From positions 8,115,431 through 8,179,430 of the forward strand of contig NC_088322.1 of NCBI RefSeq assembly GCF_910592395.1: a stretch of 64,000 nucleotides of DNA, given 5' to 3'. The stretch comes from Lineus longissimus (Eukaryota > Nemertea > Pilidiophora > Heteronemertea > Lineidae). The notes beneath the pieces are model-generated. The model worked only from the letters and a program-made list of their open reading frames with translations, was not told the origin of the DNA and did no database searches. The translations under genes and the position numbers were made by a program. The stretch's first letter is position 1. Each line of letters begins with the position of its first letter. Below are positions 39,867 to 51,335 of this stretch, one piece after another.

Positions 39867-42800
39867 GTAAGTTCAAAGTTCTTAATAAATTCATACAACA
39901 ATTTGTTTTTGAGTTCGATACTAGTGAATATATTTCAAATAAAGTCCTCTGGATTCAGTCAAAAAAACCCAATCGAATCAAGCCAACATTCATCAAAACA
40001 TTTGTTAATTTCAGATACAAGTCATATATTAATTCAAATTTCATTTTCAGTCAGACATCATTAGTAACTGGTATTGATACTTAGTGTTACTAATCAAGGG
40101 GTCAAGGAGTTAACGAGGTGGCATGCCAATGAATGTGGATTGTCTGATGTCCCATTTCTGAGGTAACTGTTGGTGTCATTGTTGGCCAACAGATGGCACC
40201 TCTATGCACAGTGTATTCACACATGCAGGATGATATGCACAAACAGAACAGACTACACTCTTGCTTTATATTTGGAATCACTGCAGCAGAATTGACCCTG
40301 AAAACCATTACAGCACCCCTGCCCCCTCGTCCCCCCCCCCCCCCCCCCCCATAGACTCGGTCATTAAATTTCTTGCCCATCCTATTTGTGCAAACCAGGA
40401 CACAGTTATTTTTAATCCTCGCAAATTGTGACATTTTTTTGGTGATGATGTCAACGTCACAATGGACGTTTATTTTAGACTTGATGCTATTACAACATCT
40501 GGCATGAAATCCTGCCAGATTTAATCAGCGAATACAATAGGCAACAGAGACCAAAGTGAGGAAAAGATTCCAATTTAATTTTGGGCGGTTATGTAACTTC
40601 CGGCTCAAAAAATAGCATTTTAGGATGACGGTGATATTTCTAAAGTAGGTTGTGTTATGATCTTCATGAGTGTGAAAGAGCTTCCTTTTCTGGTTTTGTA
40701 GACATTCAAACGCCCATTAGTCAGGTGATGCCATATTTATCTGGGCGGACTGAGCAGTCGGTGGGCCCACTTGATCTTCAAAGGCCTACTCCACGAACTT
40801 GAATTTCAACAATGCCGTTGTAGACTGATATTGTAGATGCCAAGTTTCAGCTAATTAGTGTGCACAATAACTACACTATGGCAATTTTTTTTATTTCTTT
40901 TTACCTGAACCACAAGAAAATAAGTCTGTTCACCTAACACTGCCGACGCTTCAGGTCGGAAACCTTGTTGGGTTGACTTGACCTGTCCTACAAGTTCAGC
41001 CCCTTAAAGTCTATTGAAAAAAACTTTCCACATTTCTCAAGTATCAATATTGGAGTAACTTCAGGTCAGGAAATCGTATAAGTTTTGAAGTGTTGGGACT
41101 TATCATCTTCTGCGTTACTGGAGGACTTTTAACATTGACTTGTCTTTAATTACTTTGCGTCATAAAATCTTTGAATATCTGACTACTTTTACCTATTCCA
41201 CAAAGCAGGCCCACAACTTCCTACAATAATATTTCCTTCCTCTGGTTAATATTTCCTAAGTCATCCGATGTTTACACTTTTGACAGCCGTTATGAATTAA
41301 ACTACTTGGACACCTGGGCACACTTCCTCAACACAGCCGTACCCAGGGTGTTCTCATTCCTACAGATTTCTTTCTACAAAAGGTCTGAGTCAGATCTGAC
41401 AATAGTGGAGAGTGTGTAGGGACCAGAGTGTGTCGTCCCAAATTCAACGAGAGCTCTTCCACCATACAAAAGATTTGTAGCATGACATGTATGGCCATTA
41501 TCACTTCAGGTGTGCATCGGAACAGATTAGTACATTATGATGTATCCTGATGACATTGACTTTTGTGCGTTGGATCGTGAAACAACATTTATACAATCAG
41601 GCAGTGAGGACTTCATATCGTAGTTGATTGGCCTACAGGATAACATTGTGTTTGTCGATTTTTCTGCATTTTTCTTTGTTATGTGATTTTTGTTGAGAGT
41701 CTTTCGAGGTAAAACAGTTTAGGAATACCAGAGCATCACCGTAACAATTCTTTTATTTGTCTTTTTTTTGTGGGGACTCCAAATGATTGTGCAGATTGTG
41801 GAAAAGTTTTCTGGATTAAAGACTGATTTTGAGATTAATGTATCTGATAAATGTAAATGAGTTGTAAATTAGACAGTTTTATCTTTTTGGACTCATATGC
41901 AGGAAGGAGACTGTGGATTTGGATGTGATTTTCATCTTGGCTAAAATATCTTAACAATAATATTAGCATCAATAATTTTGTACTTGAAGCTAATTGGAAT
42001 TGGAACAATTCCATGTTGTCTCGAAAAAAACACAATAATCCACAAATAGTCCAATAACAAACAAAGTGAGTTGACATTAACTCTTTGGAGAAGTAATCCT
42101 CTTTGTTGTGTATAAATTGACAAATCTTTGATGGGAAATTGTTCAGGGTTCAGAAAATAATTGCTTTGATCACCAATCACAGCTCAGAGAAAAGGTTTGA
42201 AGAACTCATCGTGAACTCAAATTATGACGAAGCAGAGTTTAAGCTAATTGTCATTAGAAGTTGGAATAGATCTTTCGGATATTTTGATGGATTTCATGTT
42301 TTTGCTCTGACACTCAGTCTTTAGGATCATGAAAGGCCTTGGAATCATTCACATCACAGAAAGTTGAACTCGGATAGGCATTGTTCTGACAATTCTCGTT
42401 AGACTCTAAGATAAGAAATAGACTTGTGTGAAAGTGACATGTCTCTCATTCAGGAAGTTATGACAAATAACATTTGACCAACTCACTTGAACTTTAGTGA
42501 TAACTCGTGAACTAATGACTTATGGATATTTCATTTTTCTTCTGAAACTAAATGACTTAGTCATTGAAGTGATTTTTTATTAAGATCAACCAACAACGCT
42601 CGCAGAAATCATTAAAATCTGTTGACTTTGAAAGATCTTCAATGATTCTAAATTTCTCTAAAAAATTATCTGAGAAGATAATATTTTGATCCTTCTGCTC
42701 GGATTGGAATGTCCAAAATTACGCTCTGTATCTTTTCATTTGTTGGACAGCTCCTTGTGATGACTGATTAAGGATTAACCATTAGATAGGGATTGTTTTT

Positions 42801-45724
42801 AAAATGTCGTATCGCCGGGTCGGAGGTCGATGGATTCCAAGTCTGGTAGGTTCATAATAATATTTTGCTGCATTTTCTCAGTATATTCCTGGCAATATTT
42901 TAATCAGACGAAAAAGAACTTTTTGATTTTGTTGACGATCATTATGTGTCACTACCCTACAAACTTTACCCAATGAATCTTTGAGTCTAGAGTTGACAGT
43001 TCATCCTTGAGGGGGTTTTTAAAACAAAAAACACCACTCAAAATTGGTAGTTCATAACAACAAAATCCAGTGACCCTTCTGCTCGAAATATCCCAAAAAC
43101 TCTCGACTCAATTGACATGGTATGAATATGATAGCCTAATGGTTATTGCGCCAACCTATCAAGCAGGAGGTCGCAAGCCATGTGGGCTAAAAATTCTGGC
43201 TCTTTACATCTGTCAGATGGACCAGTAAGTCATGGTTCAATGTAGCCTGGACAGTAGCCCATGGACAAACACTTCAGTAAGCACAGGCCTACAGGCTATG
43301 CAGATAACCATTATCATGATCATCATTGGTCTTTATAAAAAACTGCAGTGATGCATCACATAGTTTGTATCCAGATTGAACCCATTTAACAATAAAGTCA
43401 ATTGATGCTGATGGATCTGATATAACCGTTCCATTCAATTTGAAATTAATAGCTTTGTTGTATATGATATGTAAACGCCATATCACCATACAAATGATGG
43501 TATTGGTGTTATTGTTATCAAAGTTGATATGAATCTCCCATCATTTGGTTGCCTAGGTTTGGATGTTAGCCCTTGGCCTTTAGATTCAGAATTTGGATGA
43601 AAGTGAGTGCTTTAATTTTAGTTATTGTGACCAATCACAGCAGGAGCAAGGGGTGTTTCGCACAGAAGATGGGCCTAAATGACACCAGGAGATAATGGAA
43701 GAAATTGATGTACTCCGATTTGGCAAAAGGCAGACAAAGTGAAATTAACAACCAGTCCGTCTCAACCATCCCCTGTGCCTGGTTTTGCTGAAAGAGGTCA
43801 CAATTGTAGTTCTTTGTTTTGCCACCAGGTATATCTACTGTTCCTTGGTATCAGAATAACAATGTCATGTCAAAAACTAGGCATTTTGATACACCCATAA
43901 AGATCAGTTGATAATCTGCTGCCTACATGTAACTCGACACCGATTTGTAGACCTACTTGTAACCATACTGGCATATGTCTCCCATACCTGCATTTTCCAT
44001 TAGGTAGGCCAATACTGTGTATGCCTTATGCATCATATCACAAGTGTCCTTCGTTTTTTGATAGGCCTAACAGTCTGAGAACATGTTGAATGTTTGTGCT
44101 GATAGTGTATGAATTTGTTGATACAAGTTCAAGTATGTGTTAATAGGCCCTGTGTAAATGGCCAGTGTGTCTGCCCAGGTGGATGAAAGAATGTAAGAGT
44201 AAGAGGGCTATCATATGAGTTTCTTTAAATTATTATAAATGAACTAACGCAGTTTGGGAAGCAAAATACTTTCAACTGCAACATTGGGTAATTCTGATTA
44301 CCAAATAACTACTGGGCCCAAAGGTAGTTTTATCCTATTGGTGACTTAACGATGAAACAACTTGAAAATCCTATGTGAACCAACTTCTACCGGAATGAGG
44401 ATGAAATCAGCTGTTGAAATAAATCGCTGTTGGACCAATTATGTCAATAATATCTATACTTCATAGTATTGATCTATTTTTCTTAGGGCGTGTATTTACA
44501 TCCATCGATGATGGATATGGTTTTGTACACAACATGTGCATTATTTTTTTCCCGATTGGCATTGAATTATGAACAAGCCCTGTATGGATTTATGATAGGC
44601 CTATCATATGCAGGCCTACAGTATGCTACATGTATAAGGATGTTACACTGTTGATTTCATGCGCATCTGTATTACACATAGACAGCTTTATATCATATGA
44701 TATGTATGATGGAGACTGGAGTATGTTTTGAATTTTGTTGACAGGAAGTCATCTTGGAACCCTACTTCTGATGTGATAAGGTCAGATTGTAGTGTGTTGT
44801 TTGGTGTAATTGGGATGTAACTTTTATTTTCAAATTGGAGATTTAGTAGACTTATAAGTGCTGGAATATATTGCATTGCCATTGTGTAATTGAATGGTAC
44901 ATGTCAATACAAATACGATATACTGGTTGGTTGCTGCTTGGCCGGGGGACAGCTAGATTTGATAGCCAGGCGCAGTTACGAAAAAATAATCTGTTGAGAT
45001 TACTTTCACCATGTTCATGAGGCATTTTGATTAATATGATACTAAACTATAGGATTTATGCAATACTACTGCACTGTTCGGAGTAATTATCCTACCAAAC
45101 GAGTTCAGAAGGGAGGTCGCCTTGTTTTATTTGGAGGTTGCCTTGTTTTATTTGGAGGTTGCCTTGTTTTATTTGGAGGTTGCCTTGTTTTATTTGGAGG
45201 TATGCTAGCAAATCACAATTTTTTCATGTTGTTGACCGGGCAGGTTATTTCTGTACACTGTCCACTTTGAGGAACTGTAGAAATATTTTTATTAGGTATC
45301 AAATGTACAGTACTAATAGCCCAGAATAAAATCTATGAAGTGATAGGTTTATTTTTTTACAAGAGAAAAAAATACACTTGTTACTTGATTGTTTATATGA
45401 AAATGATTTTTTGATGTCTGACTCAATATATGTTATAATTTACTTCATTTAAGTTGCTGCATTGTTATTTTGCCTTCTTTTTGTTATGATTTTGTTTCAA
45501 AAATATCTAACAAGATTCCCATAAAAGTTTCTGATATAATTATGAATTAACTTCAGATTTGAAGAAAGTCGGAAAAAGAGACTTAGATAATTACAAAGAT
45601 GAACTGCGATGTCGCACAGGTTTGTGCCAGCTTTCACCTGGAGTCTTCTCTCAAGATGTAGCCCACCGGCCAAATTTTGGATCAGCGGAGTGAAAAAATC
45701 AAATAAGACGAAAAGAGAGTAAAA
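39867..45724. other. svil: Inter-exon region between exons B and C
   Basis: Intron for transcripts from A or B, and the likely site of the promoter and 5' UTR for exon C. It contains a C run at about 40331-40350, a 21-bp minisatellite at 45113-45202 and no supportable coding exon. The open frame of exon B runs 66 codons into this region before a stop, which I read as intronic. Confidence 0.6.
45113..45202 (+). repeat. 21-bp minisatellite, just over four copies
   Basis: The unit TTGCCTTGTTTTATTTGGAGG is repeated head to tail with almost no differences between copies (the first has TCGCC). The perfect period suggests recent expansion. It lies about 520 bp before the ATG of exon C. Confidence 0.95.
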
Positions 45725-46450
45725 ATGGGGTGTATAAATTCAAGCAAGGGCAGTGACACTTACGAACTGCAGAAGAGCCAGCGAAGTGATTCGTATGTCA
45801 GTTACTCATCAGAATGGTGGGATAATTATGATGAGAGCAAAATCGCCAAGTCCACGTCGAGTTTTGACCAGTTTATTTTGAAACGGAAAAGCAGCGCCCT
45901 CCGGAAGTCAAGTTTGACAGCACTGAAAGCAGAGCGAAGAGAGAATGTCCCACCGCGCGTTGTCGCGTATGTGAATAATCAGAGACTGCATCAGAATGAA
46001 AACGAGGCTTCGGGAAATGAAAAGGAGGCTCCGGGAAATGAAAATGAGACTCCAGGAAATGAAAGTGAGGTGCCAGGAAATGAAATTGAGGCTCTGGGAA
46101 ATGATAGAATGTTTGGACATGACAACCACGTTAATTTGGATGGCGAGTGTCCCGCGACGAAAACTGAAAAAGGCGATTGTGACAGATGTGCTTTGGACAA
46201 CTGGACGCTCGAATGTGATGAAATCCCGAACTCGGATGTTTTAGAAACAACAACGTCAGAATCAGGAGATGACGATGGCAAAACTAACGTGGATCTCTAC
46301 GAAGATTTGGACAACTTGCCTGCCGCTGAGAAAAAATACAACCTCGAAGCAAAGAGAGACGCATACAGCCTCGATCGAGCATTTTTTGCACTTTATAAAT
46401 CGTCGCACCCTACTAAAAAGGAAAAGACGTTCATTGGCCGTTTTCATAGG
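45725..46450 (+). CDS. svil: Supervillin, alternative first coding exon C with N-myristoylation signal
   Basis: The ATG at 45725 (AAAAATGG) is preceded by an in-frame TAA at 45704, and no plausible acceptor lies between them. The exon has 242 codons, ends at the donor AGG|GTAATA, and is in phase 0 with the shared exon at 49814. The protein begins MGCINSSKGS: Gly2 and Ser6 fit the N-myristoyltransferase consensus and Cys3 is placed for palmitoylation, as in Src-family kinases and G-alpha subunits. It then has an aromatic stretch (SYVSYSSEWWDNYD), basic segments (ILKRKSSALRKSS), a heptapeptide repeat of (A/T/V)xGNExE type (about residues 89-128), an acidic part and LPAAEKKYNLEAKR near 198. The N-terminus should tether this isoform to membrane. 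The myristoyl call is strong from sequence; expression is unknown. Confidence 0.75.
45990..46110 (+). repeat. svil: Coding 21-bp tandem repeat in exon C
   Basis: About five copies of a 21-bp unit near GGAAATGAAAATGAGACTCCA encode GNE-x-E heptads (GNEKEAP, GNENETP, GNESEVP, GNEIEAL). Being 21 bp, copy-number changes keep the frame. Confidence 0.9.
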
Positions 46451-47587
46451 GTAATATTAGAACAATTGTTTGTTTTGTTTTGGTGATTGATGTTTCATTT
46501 AGGTTTTGTTGATATTGCTATTTTTGTTTCATTTGGGTTAGGTTAGGTTTTATTTGGGTTTTTTTTAATTACATTTGCATATTTGGGTCAAGGAAGTGCA
46601 GTTGATTTCAATTTCGTATTCATTAATTGACATTTGAGGGAAAGGTTTCTTCTTGGTTTCTGTTTTGGTGATAGCTTCATGGTATTGACATTTTTGTTGT
46701 GCTTGTTTCGTAAGAAAAGGTTTATTAGGTTCTTGAAGGGCTTTTAGTCAATATTCGTTGATTTCTGCATACTTTACATGGTTCATTTTTACAAGGTTTT
46801 TCAAAATAAAAGGTTTAAGCTTGATATTGCAATCCACTCCGTGAAAAATTCTGATTCGTGAGGTATTTGTAAATTACACATCAGTCAGGCCCCACAAGTA
46901 CATAAATTTTGTGACACCTTGTATTGGTTATGCGTTGATAGAAAAGTCAAGATTGTTCAGCAAAGTTCTTAGAAACATCAAAAGGTGTCAAGTTACCTGC
47001 AGGAAATCTTTGAAACTTGAAGTAGTTGACATTTTCCTTGTCGAGATAAATCATTGCAGATCTTACGATCTAAATCGGACCATCACACAAATCACACATA
47101 AAAATGTCAAACAACCCAAAGGAGTGTGTCAGTGACAGTAAAGGCCTGTCTCCAGATAAGCTTGTCACGCTGCATATAAAGTACAAGGCCTTTGTTATTT
47201 AACGCCCACCAACAACAGCCATGTTCATGATAAGCACTGTGAAAGACTAATGTGGATATGTGCATTTTTAAATGCTATACTTTTGACCGGTACTGTAATG
47301 AGGGTCTTTAAATTCCAATTCAATTGAACTCCAACCCATGTCAATTTCTTACTCAAAAATGTTTCTATGTTGTATTATTTTCACAACTGATGATGTGTTG
47401 CCCCATTTGGTATACTCAATTCCGGGTTTGGAAGAAGATGACTATGCTGCACGATGGGATCAATATGTCACAAGAGGGTCACGGTCAGTCATTTCTTATC
47501 ATCACATAGGTCATGTCGATCAAATAAAATACATGTATGTCAGGTCTATACAGCATTGGCTTACTTGTGCGGGTAAATTCAGAGTAG
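46451..47587. other. svil: Inter-exon region between C and putative exon D
   Basis: AT- and GTTT-rich DNA with no supportable coding exon. The exon C frame stops 12 codons after its donor. An open frame at 47338-47649 overlaps putative exon D in another frame but has no supporting splice sites. Confidence 0.5.
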
Positions 47588-47683
47588 ATGTTTGGAGCCA
47601 TGGAGTATTCAGGCCGTCCCAAACTGAGAAAGGGTTCTTCGTTTTCTGAGAAAATTAACCGCTCCCTCAGATGGAATTTCAAG
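47588..47683 (+). CDS. svil: Putative supervillin exon D (short alternative start or cassette)
   Basis: A short frame begins with ATG at 47588 directly after an in-frame TAG, with a second ATG at 47600 in an excellent Kozak context (GCCATGG). It encodes SGRPKLRKGSSFSEKINRS and a few more residues, ending at AAG|GCAAGT, which matches the consensus of the minority GC-AG introns. It ends in phase 0, as all other first exons do. The peptide is basic with an RKGS(S) kinase-type site. It would give the shortest isoform, almost only the common core. It could also be an internal phase 0-0 cassette, since AG directly precedes 47588, although that acceptor lacks a pyrimidine tract. Evidence is the start context, donor match and phase only. 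Confidence 0.35.
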
Positions 47684-49813
47684 GCAAGTGTTAATCAGGG
47701 CTCAGCTGTTCAAAACAAATGTTGTCGCTTACTGGTGTTAACCTATTTTGGCAATACATCTCCTTGTGTGCTTGTGAGCGCTGTACTTTATCGATACCGG
47801 TACGAATTTCAGTATTTTGATCATTTCGTCCTTATTTACCTGGTCGTGTTGTTTACCCTATAGATTTATAGTGGTCTAATGTCCACAGCGCTATTGTCAA
47901 ATTATGACATAATTAGTCGAGACTGGCACAGATTGTGTCATGAAATATATTTTATATCTGGTGAAGTGCATGTAAACAATTACATGTAATATGTAGGCCT
48001 ATGATATTGCAGTCTGTCAAGGTCAGGCCTATTACATTTATGCATGTGGGCTGTTGCCGTGGTTTTCTAATATTCAAGGAATATCACAACTGGAGGTTGG
48101 GTGATTCATATGGATACACAGTATGTTTTTCCTTATAATTCTTTACCAAGGAGTCGTTGAATTTACTGCCGGCTGTTGGTGATGTTTCGATAAAGGTCAA
48201 AAGGGTTCCTTTGTAGGGTGTCGGCTGCAAACTTTCTCTCAGGTAATTGTGATGTTTCCCTGTATACTTCCTACTCAGGAGCTTTATAATCATACATTTG
48301 GCAAGATTTGACATGGCGTTCACTGAAGGCTGTTCTCTGGAAAACAAAGAACATACTCAAGCCCTTGAAATGAGCATGCACTATGTTTTGAGAAAGTTCT
48401 AATTGCTTTAGGATCTTGAGGTCTAGCCAAAATGGCAGTACTTCTGGTCAACTCTTAATAGCGTCAACACAGTGTCTGCTTAAACATGTTAAAGGTCTAC
48501 AGGTTCTATTTTAATATGCACATGTACATGTAGGCCGACAAATTATACATGTCCTATGCTATCTATATGTGCGGCACTTGAAAATGTTTTGAGCAGGCCC
48601 TCAGAAAACCATCATGTTCAGTCATACTTATTACGTATCGTTCAAAATATTTTAAAACTTGGATAAATATTTTATGAACCTTGATATAATCTAGGCCATT
48701 GAAGACTTTCACGCATGAAGTATGTTGTCCATTGCATTGATTGATAAAATCTGTTCTGTAAATCAACAAAAAGCATTTAAAACAATTTTGTGCAAACGGA
48801 AATTCTTGAAATGCCATAACTACAGCAATTAGTGTAATTTTACGCAATTAAGTTGTGACTTGATTCATTCTAATTTGCTAATTGTACCAGCATACTGTTG
48901 TCGAAAATGTTGCACGGTGAAGGATCAGCAGGGTTGATGGAAAGGTTCCCTAACAGTGCAATGCTCACATATCCTTGCCCCGTTAGTAGTGGCATTGGGC
49001 TACCTTTCAAGGGAATACATGAGTATCGTCTGGTGAGGGAGCAGGTTTTTGAATGCCCCACAACAACCACCACCACCACCATTACCATCACCACCACCAC
49101 CTCCACTTACCCAGGGCTATACCCTGCTTACCATCTTACTTTTATCAGTGTCTGAATCACCAAATATAAAATCTGATTTGCCCTCTCTATGGTACTTGAC
49201 ATGCAAAGTGTGGAGCATGAAGATGACCCTGGTGTGCCGGGCTGCCCGGAAAAGAGTATTCCGGAAGGAGGTTTCAGGCATAACTGAGTTTGAAGGAAGT
49301 TCATCAGAGTACCCAACTTCCTTTAAGAAGTTCACACAAGGCCATTCTTTAAAATTGGCCTGTCAAACAAAGGGTTGACTGATTTGATGAACCACACTAC
49401 CTCTAATATATGTTGTTGCTATAGCGATCAAGGAAACGAGAAGAATTCCACCAATCATTATTGCAAAAATAATCTTACTTCTCTAATTAGCCAATCATTT
49501 GAAGAATAAACCAACTCCATACAATTTGATTTTCTCTCACTCTCGAAATAATAACAGATTTTTTAACACAGCCCTCAAGATTTTCACAGTGTAAAATCAT
49601 TTTAGTTTCTCGTTTTCATTTGCAGCAACTTAAAATTTTGCATCTTAACCTCAAATGCCCTCTCGCTCCAGATAGCTACAGCACCGAAGAGATGGTGCAA
49701 GATGTAACCACATTTGTCCAATTGCATACAGTTTGACCCCCTCACTACCACCACCTCATCCAAAGACAAATTAGTGTTCCATTTTACTCATGTTTCCCTC
49801 ATCCTCTTTCCAG
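47684..49813. other. svil: Intron before the first shared exon
   Basis: It ends with a strong tract and acceptor, TTTCCCTCATCCTCTTTCCAG. An impure CAC/ACC trinucleotide run sits near 49065-49105. No coding exon is supportable. Confidence 0.6.
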
Positions 49814-50024
49814 CCGGTCACTACCGAAGAGGTTGTACAAGCTGCCAAGATCTCTCCGCTGGCGTGCAGCTTGATCAAACCCCCAGATGAGGGCGTCCTG
49901 AGTGGTATGCCCCTGAGCGCTCAGAGGGACTTGGCTGCCCTTCATGCAGAAACTGTATTAGCAGAGTCGCAGGCAAAAGCCAAAGCCAGTGCAGCAGCAA
50001 AGGAAAAGAGTGAAAAATCAAAAG
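49814..50024 (+). CDS. svil: Supervillin shared exon 1
   Basis: Starts in phase 0 after CTCTTTCCAG and ends in phase 1 at AAAG|GTAAGA (211 nt, shared residues 1-70). It begins PVTTEEVVQAAKISPLACS and continues as an Ala/Lys-rich helix. This is the exon that all alternative 5' exons must join: A gives ...SRFATQ-PVTTEEV, B gives ...FNDSD-PVTTEEV, C gives ...GRFHR-PVTTEEV. It belongs to the central linker of the protein, with no enzymatic motif. Confidence 0.85.
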
Positions 50025-50389
50025 GTAAGATATTTCCCTCCTGTTGAAGGGTCTAGGCTGTCGTGAACAGGGTGAAAAGACATCTGACCCCCTTCCGTCA
50101 AAGTACATTTTCATTAGACCTCCAGATGAAGCTACCTTGAGTAAAATGCTCTAGCGGACTTGGTGGCTCAAAATGTATCAAGTTTGAGGTTATATCTCAC
50201 TGTCGTTTTGGTTGCCTCACCCAACACTGCTCTGGAGCCACTGCTTGGGTGGAGCCGTCATTTCAACAAAAACCTTTGCACTGTGCGGTGTTTGGTCTGA
50301 CAACCAATGCCTTCAGTTTGATATCAATTCCTTAAACCTGACCATGAAAACACGCACCCGTTTTTGAATCATCATATCTTCTCTTTTAG
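50025..50389 (+). other. svil: Intron 1 of the shared region
   Basis: GT-AG intron of 365 bp with acceptor TCTTCTCTTTTAG. Nothing else is seen in it. Confidence 0.8.
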
Positions 50390-50631
50390 AACCCACCAAA
50401 GCCGATCAAAACGACAAAAATCTCAAACCCGAGTCCAAAGACCAGTCGAAGGTCCGTAGCATTTTGAAACGTGAGGGGAGCTTCGAACGATCACGTGTTG
50501 GACTTAACATCAGGAAGAAGAAGCCGGATCAGGAGACGATAACGAGTAGTGATGAGGACCAGGTGAAGAAGGGGGCGCCACTTGGAACTTCGCCATTGAT
50601 CATACCAAAGAAAGCTGTTGAGAAACCACCA
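50390..50631 (+). CDS. svil: Supervillin shared exon 2
   Basis: 242 nt, phase 1 to phase 0, between acceptor CTCTTTTAG and donor CCA|GTACGT (shared residues 71-151). It encodes a charged linker with KVRSILKREGSFERSRVGLN, a basic stretch with an RxxSF site, then SSDEDQ and PLIIPKKAVEKPP. It looks disordered, with probable phosphorylation sites. Confidence 0.82.
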
Positions 50632-50924
50632 GTACGTCATCTGCATTATCAAAATTGTATTATTGAGCCGAAAATTCAAGAGATGTCCATGTTCTTTTCA
50701 AAAATACAAATTCTCTTTCAAGTCAAAGCGGGTATTCGCATACCTCATGTGTAGTTATGATTTGACAATGAAACTTTAAATTTGAATTGTTTTCATATCT
50801 CATGATCTGTGAATCTTCTGTCGTAAAATGTCATATGGTGATTTAGATCTTTTAAACTTGTCTTTTCTTACAAATTATGAATTCAGATGTAGTATGATTA
50901 TGAAAACTTGTGGTAATTTTTCAG
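50632..50924 (+). other. svil: Intron 2 of the shared region
   Basis: GT-AG intron of 293 bp, AT-rich, with acceptor GGTAATTTTTCAG. No further feature is seen. Confidence 0.8.
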
Positions 50925-51178
50925 ACGTCAAGCTCGGACGAAACCGCCCCTGTTAAGTGTTCAAATGATGCCATTGCAAGGCGACGGGCACGGAAAGAAC
51001 AAGAGCGCTTCCACACACAGCCTATCGAATCCAAGTCCCCCGAGACGACGCCGGAGAAACGTAAGGGGAAAGCGATGACGGCTCGTCATATGACACAACC
51101 AATCACGGTCGGAGAGAAGAAAGTGGTGGAGAGAGAACATGAAGAGGTAGACATGTCAAAGATGTCGATTTCTGACAG
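50925..51178 (+). CDS. svil: Supervillin shared exon 3
   Basis: 254 nt, phase 0 to phase 2, with donor GACAG|GTGAGA (shared residues 152-235). It contains AIARRRARKEQERFHTQPI, a Thr/Pro/Lys segment and ends DMSKMSISDR. The arginine of the last motif is split across the intron. It is part of the basic linker upstream of the GEEDW block. Confidence 0.85.
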
Positions 51179-51335
51179 GTGAGAAATATTCAAAGGTATC
51201 CCCCATTGAAATAAACGACTGCCTCGAGGGTAAAATGTGGTAAGTGGTCGTCGAGAAAACCTTCGGTAACAATTGAAATCATCCAGAAATAAACCAACTT
51301 TGGATGTAACATATGTGTCGCCCCCTATGTTTCAG

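Noticed and set aside
39867-40064. Continuation of exon B to the stop at 40062
   Set aside because: The donor GAC|GTAAGT at 39866 is strong and in phase 0; the following residues have AT-rich random character.
46451-46486. Continuation of exon C to the stop at 46484
   Set aside because: The donor AGG|GTAATA at 46450 is in phase 0 with the shared exon; the 11 residues after it look intronic.
47338-47649. Plus-strand frame of 103 codons with a protein-like middle (EEDDYAARWDQY)
   Set aside because: No suitable donor or acceptor in phase, and it overlaps exon D, which has better start and donor context.
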